In this document: positions 23,448-31,091 of the stretch, one piece after another
Layout: each line of letters opens with the position of its first letter
How positions within the stretch are numbered: the stretch's first letter is position 1
Source: Paractinoplanes tereljensis
Lineage (GTDB): Bacteria > Actinomycetota > Actinomycetes > Mycobacteriales > Micromonosporaceae
Assembly (NCBI RefSeq): GCF_016862435.1
Contig: NZ_BOMY01000034.1
Span: 372,001-436,000 of the forward strand
Direction: 5' to 3'
DNA length: 64,000 nt
Notes under the pieces: generated by a model
The model's database searches: none
Told to the model about the DNA's origin: nothing
What the model saw: the letters and a program-made list of their open reading frames with translations, nothing else
Program-made: the position numbers and the translations under genes

Positions 23448-24865
23448 CAGCGCGTGTATTTCTGCACGGTGGAGTCCTTGGCGAGGGCGTCGGCCGCCTT
23501 CTGGATACGGGTGGCCCAGTCGGCCGGTGAGAGGCGCTTGTTGACCAGTTCCCCGGTGGCGTCGTCGACGGCTTTGGCGAGCGGCGCGTACCACGTACGG
23601 AATCGGTAGGTGAAGGTGCCGGAACCGGCCGCGGTGACCGCGTCGCGCACCGAGCCCAGGCCGCTGGAAAGGGTGAGGCCGTCGGTGGCCCCGGCCACCG
23701 CGGGCAGCGTGGAATTGGCCTCGGCGAAGGCCTTGGCCGACGCCTTGGCGAAGAGGATCCGCAGGTATTCCTGGCCGCCGGCCGGGTTCTTGGCCTTGGC
23801 CGGCACCAGGAACGATTCGCTGGACGCGGCCTGCACCGCGGCGACCGGCAGCTTGTCGCCGGCCGAGCCCGGGACGGCACCCATCACCATGTCGAAACCG
23901 GCCGGGGCGATGCCTTTCTGCTCGCTTTCCAGCCACGATCCGCACGGGATGAACGCGGCCTTCTTCTGGCACCAGGCGGCCTGCGCCTCGGTGTGCGACA
24001 GCGCCTCCGAGCCGCTCATCAGATAGCCCTTGCCGGCCAGTTCGGCGAAAGCGGTGGCCGCCTGCACGAGGCCGTCCTGTTTCCAGGCGTTCGGCTGCAG
24101 GTTGTCGACCGCCTTGACCAGGTCGAGCCCGCCGGTCTTGGCGGCCATGCCGAGCAGCGGATCGTTTATGTACTCCGGGTATTTCCCCTGATAGGTCCAG
24201 GGCGCGACGCCGCTCTTCTTGATGGTCGCGCAGAGCGCGAGCATGTCGGTCCAGGTGGCCGGATAGGCCCAGCCCTTCTCCGCGAAGAACGACTTCGAAA
24301 ACCAGAGACCCCAGACGGCGTACGTGAAATTCAGCGCGACAGTGGTTCCGGCGAAGGTGCCGTCCTCGACGACGCCGGGCAGCAGCGTGTCCCGTACCTT
24401 CTTACCGGGTTCGTCGAAGGCCGGCGCGTCCAGGAGCTCGGCGAGATCGGACACCTGATTCGCGGCGACCAGGGTGGCGATGTCGAGGCGGCCGGCGCCG
24501 GTGTTGTCGACGACGTCGGGCGGATTCCCGGCGACGAATCGGGGCTGGATCGCCTCGCCGACCTTCTGCAGACCCTTGTGGTCGACCTTGGCCTGCGGAT
24601 ATTTCGAGGTGTACTGGGACTCGGCTTTTACGGCGTACTCATCGCCGTACCCTCCCTTGAAAACGACCACCTCGAGCGGTGCGTCGGCCTTGACCCCCAG
24701 GGGGTTGTCGGCGGTTTTCGCGCCGGTCGCGACGGCTTCGCCGTCGTCCTTCTTTCCTCCCGTGACGCAGGCCGAGAGAAGGGGTGCGGCGACCGCGGCC
24801 GTCGCCGCCGTCTTAAGGAGGCTTCTTCGGGTGGGGTACGGTCTGAGCTGGGATTCGGGGTTCAT
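23447..24865 (-). CDS. Extracellular sugar-binding lipoprotein of ABC transporter (NgcE-like)
   Basis: A 472-residue solute-binding protein. The N-terminus has a twin-Arg-like start (PTRRSLLKTAATAAVAAPLLSAC), with the lipobox LSAC placing the lipidated Cys at residue 33. The body has CUT1 binding-protein features: EVVVFKGGYGDEYA, GNPPDVVDNTGAGRLD, WYAPLAKAVDDA. Size, Tat-like leader and surrounding genes recall NgcE, the N-acetylglucosamine/chitobiose binding protein of Streptomyces, but this is from memory of the family and not proven. The SIS-domain gene lies 18 bases upstream on the same strand. Confidence 0.88.
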   Translation of the reverse strand: MNPESQLRPYPTRRSLLKTAATAAVAAPLLSACVTGGKKDDGEAVATGAKTADNPLGVKADAPLEVVVFKGGYGDEYAVKAESQYTSKYPQAKVDHKGLQKVGEAIQPRFVAGNPPDVVDNTGAGRLDIATLVAANQVSDLAELLDAPAFDEPGKKVRDTLLPGVVEDGTFAGTTVALNFTYAVWGLWFSKSFFAEKGWAYPATWTDMLALCATIKKSGVAPWTYQGKYPEYINDPLLGMAAKTGGLDLVKAVDNLQPNAWKQDGLVQAATAFAELAGKGYLMSGSEALSHTEAQAAWCQKKAAFIPCGSWLESEQKGIAPAGFDMVMGAVPGSAGDKLPVAAVQAASSESFLVPAKAKNPAGGQEYLRILFAKASAKAFAEANSTLPAVAGATDGLTLSSGLGSVRDAVTAAGSGTFTYRFRTWYAPLAKAVDDATGELVNKRLSPADWATRIQKAADALAKDSTVQKYTR

Positions 24866-24883
24866 TGGCGTGGGCCTTCTTCC

Positions 24884-25636
24884 CTATGCGGTACGCCGGA
24901 TGCGCCCGGCGTACCGCGCTTCTATTTGCGCGTTGTGTTCCTTACCGCCGGGCACGTTGTCCGACAGGTAGACCGGCGGCGTAATGCCCGCCGCGAGGAG
25001 GTTGGCGACCACCTCGGTGACGATCTGCTGGGCGAGTAATGCGGCCGTGATCGAGGAGACGGCTCCTACGGCCCCTCCGCCGGGAAGCGGGAGGGTGGCG
25101 TCGCCGTAGGGGGCGCCGTTGTCGAGCGCGACGTCGGCGATATCGCCGAGCTTGCGGCCGCTGGGGTGGCGGGAATCGACGCCGGCCGAGTGCTGCGCCG
25201 AGGTGATGGCGACCAGGGTGTGGCCGCGTTCCTTGACGAGTAGCGCCATTTCGACGACGGCACCGTTGATGCCGGAGTTGGAGGCGATGACGAACGCGTC
25301 GTCGGGTTTGATCGGGGCCAGTTCGTAGAGGCGGTGGGCGATCTCGGTCTTTCTCTCGATGGCCGGATCGGCGAGGTCCTCCATTTCCGAGCCGCCGTAG
25401 AGGACGATGTCGCGCAGGGCGATCCGGTTCGTGGGGACCAGACCACCGGCCCGGCCGGCAATCTCCATCGCGAGAGCCTCGGAGTGCCCGCAGCCGAAGG
25501 CCTGGATCACTCCCCCGTTCCGTACGCTCGCGGTCAGGATTTTTGCGGCTTTGTTTTTTTCGTCCTGCTGGCCGGTGCCGACTCTTTTGACGATGGCCTC
25601 GAGCTGTCTCAGGTATTCGCTGCTGGTGACACTCAC
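24884..25636 (-). CDS. SIS (sugar isomerase) domain protein, UPF0309-type
   Basis: A 250-residue single SIS domain protein of the kind found in phosphosugar isomerases and regulators. Recognisable segments are GGVIQAFGCGHSEALAMEIAGRAGGLVPTNRI near residues 42-73, the Ser-rich phosphosugar loop ASNSGINGAVVEMALL near 118-133, and VAITSAQHSAGVDSRHPSGRKLGDIADVALDNGAPYGDA. Proteins of this type commonly accompany amino-sugar uptake genes. Its start overlaps the RpiR stop (ATGA at 25633-25636), so it is co-translated with the regulator. The exact substrate is unknown. Confidence 0.88.
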   Translation of the reverse strand: MSVTSSEYLRQLEAIVKRVGTGQQDEKNKAAKILTASVRNGGVIQAFGCGHSEALAMEIAGRAGGLVPTNRIALRDIVLYGGSEMEDLADPAIERKTEIAHRLYELAPIKPDDAFVIASNSGINGAVVEMALLVKERGHTLVAITSAQHSAGVDSRHPSGRKLGDIADVALDNGAPYGDATLPLPGGGAVGAVSSITAALLAQQIVTEVVANLLAAGITPPVYLSDNVPGGKEHNAQIEARYAGRIRRTA

Positions 25637-26559
25637 GCTGGTCCTTTCGGGCGGCCGCGCTTGCGGGACGGGATCTTCTCGGGCAGTCGGTGGGCGTCGA
25701 CGGCGCGGACGGTGAGTTCGAGGGCCTCGGCGGTGCGCTCGTAGGTGCGCTGGGCGACCGCCACGTAGATCAGGTCGAGCACCAGCAGCTGCGAGTGCAG
25801 CGCGGAGAGCGCGGCCAGCCGGAACGTGGTCTCCTGCACGCTGGTGGTGAACACGACGTCGGCGACCTCGGCCAGCGGTGACCGACCGAAACTGGTCACC
25901 GCGACGGTGAGCGCGCCGTGGTCGGCCGCCTCGGCGAGGGTCTCGATGACCTCGCGGGTGCGGCCGGAGTGCGACAGTCCGATCGCGACGTCGCCGGGCA
26001 GCAGCAGGGCGGCATTGGTGAGCGCGGTGTGCGAGTCGGTGCGGTGCCAGACCGGAACCCGGATGCGCTCGAGCCGGAACGCCATCTCCCGGGCGGCGGT
26101 GCCGCTGGACCCGAGCCCGAAGATCTCCACCCGTTGCGCCGCCGCGATGGTGGCGGCGACCCGCTCGACGGCCGAGACGTCGAGGCCGGCCGCCGTGCCC
26201 TGGATGGCCCGGGTGTCGGCCGCGGTGACCACGTCGAGCACCGCGGCGAGCGGGTCGTCCGGGGCGATGTCCCCGCTGATGTCGGTCTCCCAGCGGGCCT
26301 GCTCGGCCCGCCCGGTCTCGGTGGCGATGGCGACCCGCAGGTTGGCGTAGCCCTTGAAACCGAGGGTGCGGCTGAACCGGGTGACGGTGGCGGTGCTGGT
26401 CCCGGACCGCTCGGCCAGGTCGACGATGCTGGCGTGGGCCGCGGTCTCCGGGTCGGCCAGGATCGTCTCGGCGATCCGGGCCAGAGCCTCCGGCATCTGC
26501 GTCCCCTCGATGCGCAGCCGCCCGAGCAGCCCGCCACTCTCACCCGTCACGTCGGTCAT
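25633..26559 (-). CDS. MurR/RpiR family transcriptional regulator
   Basis: About 308 residues. The N-terminal helix-turn-helix domain covers residues 10-85 (PEALARIAETILADPETAAHASIVDLAERSGTSTATVTRFSRTLGFKGYANLRVAI), and a C-terminal SIS effector-binding domain contains EIFGLGSSGTAAREMAFRLERI and IGLSHSGRTREVIETLAEAADHGALTVAVTS. Such proteins sense phosphosugars. The start is ambiguous between ATG 26559 and ATG 26568; the second overlaps the probable operator. It heads the leftward sugar operon and is divergent from the BadF-type kinase, which it probably co-regulates. Confidence 0.9.
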   Translation of the reverse strand: MTDVTGESGGLLGRLRIEGTQMPEALARIAETILADPETAAHASIVDLAERSGTSTATVTRFSRTLGFKGYANLRVAIATETGRAEQARWETDISGDIAPDDPLAAVLDVVTAADTRAIQGTAAGLDVSAVERVAATIAAAQRVEIFGLGSSGTAAREMAFRLERIRVPVWHRTDSHTALTNAALLLPGDVAIGLSHSGRTREVIETLAEAADHGALTVAVTSFGRSPLAEVADVVFTTSVQETTFRLAALSALHSQLLVLDLIYVAVAQRTYERTAEALELTVRAVDAHRLPEKIPSRKRGRPKGPA

Positions 26560-26561
26560 CC

Positions 26562-26590
26562 TTTTCATCGATTGCCGTTGCCGATGAAAA
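26562..26590. promoter_or_regulatory. Probable RpiR operator between divergent regulator and kinase
   Basis: A perfect 9-bp inverted repeat, TTTTCATCG at 26562-26570 and CGATGAAAA at 26582-26590, is separated by 11 bases. RpiR-family operators frequently contain TGAAA/TTTCA half sites at about this spacing. It sits directly upstream of (or overlapping) the regulator start and 56 bases before the kinase ATG, so it can serve both genes. Confidence 0.65.
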
Positions 26591-26645
26591 TTACGACCAC
26601 TCTGGACGCTAGTCAATAACTGTTAGCTATGTTTCGATCTGGCTC

Positions 26646-27671
26646 ATGGATCTCGTCGTGGGGGTGGACGCCGGCGGCACCGCGTCGCGAGCCGTGGTGG
26701 CCACCGTCGATGGCTCGGTGGTCGGCCGGGGCGTCGCCGGGCCCGGAAACCCGCTGTCCGGCGGGGTTTCCGCAGCCTCGGCCGTGGGCGCCGCTCTCGT
26801 GGATGCGCTGTCCGGATGTGATCCGTCGCTGGTGGCCGGCGGGGTGCTCGGCCTGGCCGGCACCAGCGCTGTTGCCGATCCGGTGATCGCCGGCGCCTTC
26901 GACGCGATGTGGCGCTCACTCGGTCTAAACTGCCCGATGCGCATCGTCGGCGACGTGGTCACCGCCTTCGCGGCCGGCACACCGGCCCCGTCCGGGGCCG
27001 TGCTGATCGCCGGCACCGGCGCGGTGGCCGCCCGAATCGTCGACCACGCGGTCGTAGCGGTCGCCGACGGCTTCGGCTGGCTGCTGGGCGACGAGGGCTC
27101 GGGTCGTTGGATGGGCTTGCAAGCCTTGCGGTCCGCTGTCCGCGATTGGCCATCCACATTGGCCCTTTTGGTCGCCGCGCACGCCCGGGTCACTTCGGCC
27201 GATGCGCTGATCCGCTGGGCGCAAGCCTTGCCGTTCGCCGCTATCGACGACCTCGCCCCGGTCGTCTGCAACGCCGCTCGCAACGGTGACGCGTCCGCCG
27301 GTTTGATCGTTTCTGAGGCGGCCACCCGGCTGCTCGCGACGCTCGATCAGGTCGTCGCGGCCGCGCCCACCGGCCCGCCCTCGCCCGTGTCCGCCCGGCC
27401 CTCGCCCGCCCTGGCTTCACCCGCGTCTGCCCCCGCTTTGACCAGGCCGTCCTTGCCGGCGTCCGCTCCAACTCCGACCAGACCGGTTGTCCTCGCCGGT
27501 GGCCTGCTGGCGGGCGACACCCCGGTGCGCGAGGCCGTCGCGGAGACCCTGCGGAAACGTGGCACCACGGTCGGGACGAGCCGGGATCCGGCCGCGGCGG
27601 CGGCCTGGCTGGCGGCCCGCCCGCTGAGCGGATCCGGCGCTCCGGCCCTGCACGCCGCCCTGCTCGGCTGA
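26646..27671 (+). CDS. BadF/BcrA-type ATPase: probable N-acetylglucosamine kinase
   Basis: A 341-residue ASKHA-fold kinase. It has the phosphate-1 loop VVGVDAGGTASRAVVA at about residues 4-19, GVLGLAGTSA near 66, IVGDVVTAF near 100, and the ATP-binding GAVLIAGTGAVAARI near 117 with DGFGWLLGDEGSGRWMG near 142. These are hallmarks of the eukaryotic-type GlcNAc kinase/BadF family. An Ala/Pro/Ser-rich insertion (about residues 238-279) separates the core from the C-terminal ADENOSINE-like loop VVLAGGLLAGDTPVREAV. Divergent from the RpiR-SIS-ABC operon; it would phosphorylate the imported sugar. The substrate is inferred from family and context. Confidence 0.85.
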   Translation: MDLVVGVDAGGTASRAVVATVDGSVVGRGVAGPGNPLSGGVSAASAVGAALVDALSGCDPSLVAGGVLGLAGTSAVADPVIAGAFDAMWRSLGLNCPMRIVGDVVTAFAAGTPAPSGAVLIAGTGAVAARIVDHAVVAVADGFGWLLGDEGSGRWMGLQALRSAVRDWPSTLALLVAAHARVTSADALIRWAQALPFAAIDDLAPVVCNAARNGDASAGLIVSEAATRLLATLDQVVAAAPTGPPSPVSARPSPALASPASAPALTRPSLPASAPTPTRPVVLAGGLLAGDTPVREAVAETLRKRGTTVGTSRDPAAAAAWLAARPLSGSGAPALHAALLG

Positions 27672-27749
27672 GCCGCGACATCCGCTGTTATCGCATTGAC
27701 ACCTTTCTAAGCATCCTCTTGCAACCTTGACGAAAACTCTTCCAATCCA

Positions 27750-27763
27750 TGCAAGCGATTGCT
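27750..27763. promoter_or_regulatory. LacI-family-type operator upstream of the CBM25 amylase
   Basis: The sequence TGCAAGCGATTGCT matches the general LacI-family pattern TGnAAnCGnTTnCA, with a central CG, and contains the perfect inverted repeat GCAA-gcga-TTGC at 27751-27762. It lies about 140 bases before the amylase GTG and next to a CTTGCAA motif (27718-27724) reminiscent of amylase promoter repeats in Streptomyces. A maltose-type LacI repressor (MalR-like) is the likely reader; none is encoded in this window. No convincing -35/-10 pair was found. Confidence 0.5.
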
Positions 27764-27900
27764 ACGGTCCTCGTCAATATGAACGCGGGATTACGCCCGT
27801 GTCACCGGCTCCGACGCGTGGTGGCACGGGCCTCGCGTTCTTCGGCCCCCGCGTCAATCCTTCGATCGAGACGCCCCCTGAGGTCGTTGGAGGAGTCCCC

Positions 27901-30885
27901 GTGTCCAGAAAACGCCCCTGGTGGCTCGTCGCCCTTGTCGCGACGCTGACCGCCATCCCCCTGTTGGTCGCCCCGGCCTTTGCCGCCACGACCAACACCG
28001 TGAAGGTCTTCTACAAGCCGGCCTCGGCCTGGAGCACCGTCAACATCCACTACGCGCCCACCGGTGGATCGTGGACGACCGTGCCGGGTGTGGCCATGAG
28101 CGCTGCATCATGCACCGGCTGGTACACGAAGGACATCGACCTCGGCACCGCTACCGGGATGCAGACCACGTTCAACAACGGGTCCGGCACCTGGGACAAC
28201 AACTCGGGGCGCAACTACAGCGTCGGGACCGGGATCGTCACGATCACCGGTGGCGTGGTCACCGCGACCGACCCCTGCTCCGGCACGGTCGTCGACCCGC
28301 CGGCCGGGGACAACACGGCCACGATCTTTTACCAGCCGGCGTCGTCCTGGGCCACCACCTACCTGCACTACGCGCCGACCGGGGAAGCCTGGACCACCGT
28401 GCCGGGTGTCGCCATGAACGAGACGGCCTGCACGGGGTGGGTCAAGAAGACGGTGGAGCTGGCTGCGGCTACTACGCTCGCGGCCACCTTCAACAACGGG
28501 TCCGGGACCTGGGACAACAACTCCGGGCGTAACTACAGCCTGACCGCCGGCACCTCGAAGGTCGCCGGCGGCGTGGTCACCGCCGATGCCACCGACCCGT
28601 GCACCGCGGTGCCGGCCGACACCACCGCGCCGACGGCGCCCAGCGGGCTGACCGCCACCGTCGACCACGTCACCGTGTCGCTCGGGTGGACCGCGTCGAC
28701 CGACGACCGCGGGGTCACCGGTTACCAGATCACCCGCAATGGCTCGACCATTCTGACCAGTGGATACGCCTCGTACATCGACGGCTCGCTGGCCGCGAAA
28801 ACGGCGTACAGCTATGTGGTCCGGGCTGTTGACGCGGCCGGGAATCTCTCCGCGCCCACCGCGACCGTCTCCGTCACCACCGGGGACGCGCCGCCGCAGG
28901 CGGCCGGCGGCAGCATGCTCGGCGGCGATCCGCGTAAGGAGACCATCTACTTCGCGATGACCGCGCGGTTCTACGACGGCGACACCTCGAACGACCGGGG
29001 TGGCAGCCAGGACATCAACTCGGGCAACGCGGCCAACCACGACCCGATGTTCCGCGGCGACTTCAAAGGGCTGATCGACAAGCTCGACTACATCAAGGGG
29101 CTCGGTTTCTCGGCCCTATGGATCACGCCGGTGGTGCTGAACCGGTCGGACTACGACTACCACGGTTACCACGGGTGGGACTTCTACCGGGTGGACACGC
29201 GGATCGAGTCGCCCGGCTCCACGTACCAGGACCTGATCGACAAGGCGCACGCCAAGGGCCTGAAGATCTTCCAGGACGTGGTCTACAACCACAGCTCACG
29301 GTGGGGTGCGAACGGGCTGTTCGTACCCAAGGTCTGGGGTGCCAAGGACGGCTCCTGGGACTGGATGTACTCCACCAAGGTCGACGGCGAGTCCTATGAC
29401 CCGCTCAACGAGTTCCACGGCACCGACCCGACGCTGACCGCCGCGCAGAACCAGATGAAGCAGGGCCGCGCCTACAACGGTGACCTGTGGAGCACCACGG
29501 AACCGGCCGGCAACACCTGCCGGAACTGGGGCACGTTGACCGGGCAGTACAACCCGCAGGGGTACGCGATCCACAACTGCCAGTGGCCGTCGCCGACCTC
29601 CGGGATGTTCCCGTCGACGCTGTATCACCAGTGCTGGATCGGTAACTGGGAGGGTGAGGACGCGCGGTCCTGCTGGCTGCACGAGGACCTCGCCGACTTC
29701 AACACCGAGAACCCGGTGGTCCAGAAATACCTGATCGACGCGTACAACAAGTACATCGACATGGGTGTCGACGGGTTCCGGATCGACACCGCCGTACACA
29801 TTCCGCGGGTCACCTGGAACCGGCGCTTCCTGCCGGCCCTGCAGAACCACCTCGTCCAGAAATACGGCGCGACGAAGGCCAATGACTTCTTCGTCTTCGG
29901 TGAGGTCGCCGCGTTCGTCAACGACAAGTGGAACCGCGGTTCGGTCAACCACTCGGCGCAGTTCTACACCTGGAAAGAACGCAAGACCTACGTCGACGAC
30001 GACGTCCAGGCCGCGCTGGATCAATTCAACTACGAGAACAATCTGGGTACGGCCGGTCAGCCGACCAGCACCAACGCGTTCCTGAGCGGCAACACGTACC
30101 ACGCCCCGGACCGCAGTCAGTTCTCCGGCATGAACATCATCGACATGCGCATGCACATGAACTTCTCCGACGCGTCCAACGCCTTCTACAACGGCAAGGA
30201 CTCGGACGACTCGGTGAACGACGCGACCTACAACGTCGTGTACGTGGATTCGCACGATTACGGGCCGAACAAGTCGTCGTTCCGGTATTCCGGCGGCACC
30301 GACGCGTGGGCCGAGAACATGGCGCTGATGTGGACGTTCCGCGGGGTGCCCACCCTCTATTACGGCTCGGAAATTGAGTTCCAGGCCGGTAAGCAGATCG
30401 ACTGCGGGGCGTCCTGCCCGCTGGCCACCACCGGCCGTGCCTACTACGGCGACAAGGTCGAGGGCACGGTGACCGCGTCCGATTACGGCGTGGTGTCCAG
30501 CGCCAGCGGGGCGGTCGCCACCACGCTGGCTCAGCCGCTGGTCAAGCACCTGCAGCGGCTCAACCAGATCCGCCGGGCCGTGCCGGCGCTGCAGATGGGG
30601 CAGTACTCCACGGAGGGCGTCAGCGGGAACATCGCCTACAAGCGGCGCTACACGTCCGGGTCGGTGGACAGTTTCGCGCTGGTCACCGTGTCCAGTAGTG
30701 CCACCTTCACCGGGATTCCGAACGGCACGTACACCGATGCCGTATCCGGGGACGTCAAGACCGTCACCAACGGGACGTTGACCGCTTCGGTCAGTGCCAA
30801 GGGCAACATGCGGGTGTACGTGCTCGCACTGTCCGGGAACCCGGCGCCTGGAAAGGTGGGCACCGATGGGCCGTACCTTCGCTGA
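27901..30885 (+). CDS. Secreted GH13 alpha-amylase with two CBM25 modules and a fibronectin III domain
   Basis: Start GTG 27901 with GGAGGA at 27889-27894. The 994-residue protein has a Sec signal peptide ending PAFA-ATT near residue 29. Two near-identical starch-binding CBM25 repeats follow (residues about 31-120 and 137-225; shared NNGSGTWDNNSGRNYS), then an FnIII domain (about 240-325) and a GH13 barrel from about 345. Catalytic regions: DVVYNHSS near 458, GVDGFRIDTAVHI near 620 (Asp nucleophile), FVFGEVAAF near 663 (Glu acid/base) and VDSHD near 781, in place of the more common NHD. It ends with an all-beta C domain. It degrades starch outside the cell. Confidence 0.93.
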   Translation: MSRKRPWWLVALVATLTAIPLLVAPAFAATTNTVKVFYKPASAWSTVNIHYAPTGGSWTTVPGVAMSAASCTGWYTKDIDLGTATGMQTTFNNGSGTWDNNSGRNYSVGTGIVTITGGVVTATDPCSGTVVDPPAGDNTATIFYQPASSWATTYLHYAPTGEAWTTVPGVAMNETACTGWVKKTVELAAATTLAATFNNGSGTWDNNSGRNYSLTAGTSKVAGGVVTADATDPCTAVPADTTAPTAPSGLTATVDHVTVSLGWTASTDDRGVTGYQITRNGSTILTSGYASYIDGSLAAKTAYSYVVRAVDAAGNLSAPTATVSVTTGDAPPQAAGGSMLGGDPRKETIYFAMTARFYDGDTSNDRGGSQDINSGNAANHDPMFRGDFKGLIDKLDYIKGLGFSALWITPVVLNRSDYDYHGYHGWDFYRVDTRIESPGSTYQDLIDKAHAKGLKIFQDVVYNHSSRWGANGLFVPKVWGAKDGSWDWMYSTKVDGESYDPLNEFHGTDPTLTAAQNQMKQGRAYNGDLWSTTEPAGNTCRNWGTLTGQYNPQGYAIHNCQWPSPTSGMFPSTLYHQCWIGNWEGEDARSCWLHEDLADFNTENPVVQKYLIDAYNKYIDMGVDGFRIDTAVHIPRVTWNRRFLPALQNHLVQKYGATKANDFFVFGEVAAFVNDKWNRGSVNHSAQFYTWKERKTYVDDDVQAALDQFNYENNLGTAGQPTSTNAFLSGNTYHAPDRSQFSGMNIIDMRMHMNFSDASNAFYNGKDSDDSVNDATYNVVYVDSHDYGPNKSSFRYSGGTDAWAENMALMWTFRGVPTLYYGSEIEFQAGKQIDCGASCPLATTGRAYYGDKVEGTVTASDYGVVSSASGAVATTLAQPLVKHLQRLNQIRRAVPALQMGQYSTEGVSGNIAYKRRYTSGSVDSFALVTVSSSATFTGIPNGTYTDAVSGDVKTVTNGTLTASVSAKGNMRVYVLALSGNPAPGKVGTDGPYLR

Positions 30886-31091
30886 GCTCCCACCCGTACG
30901 CCCGGCTCCTCGACCTTTGCCCTTGACCTTTGTTCTTCCGAAGCCCGCCACCTATCGTCCCTTCTCCCCCGTCGCAGGTCTGGCGGCGTCCGCGCCGCCG
31001 GCCTCGCGCCTGTCCCGGCCGTTCGCCGGCCCCCGTCTCCCCCTTCCGGTTCCCCTATCTGTCCCCGTTCCGGTCCCCATGGAGGTGTCCG

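Noticed and set aside
30886..31091. Separate promoter for the second amylase
   Set aside because: A TTGACC at 30923-30928 has no -10 partner at usable spacing.
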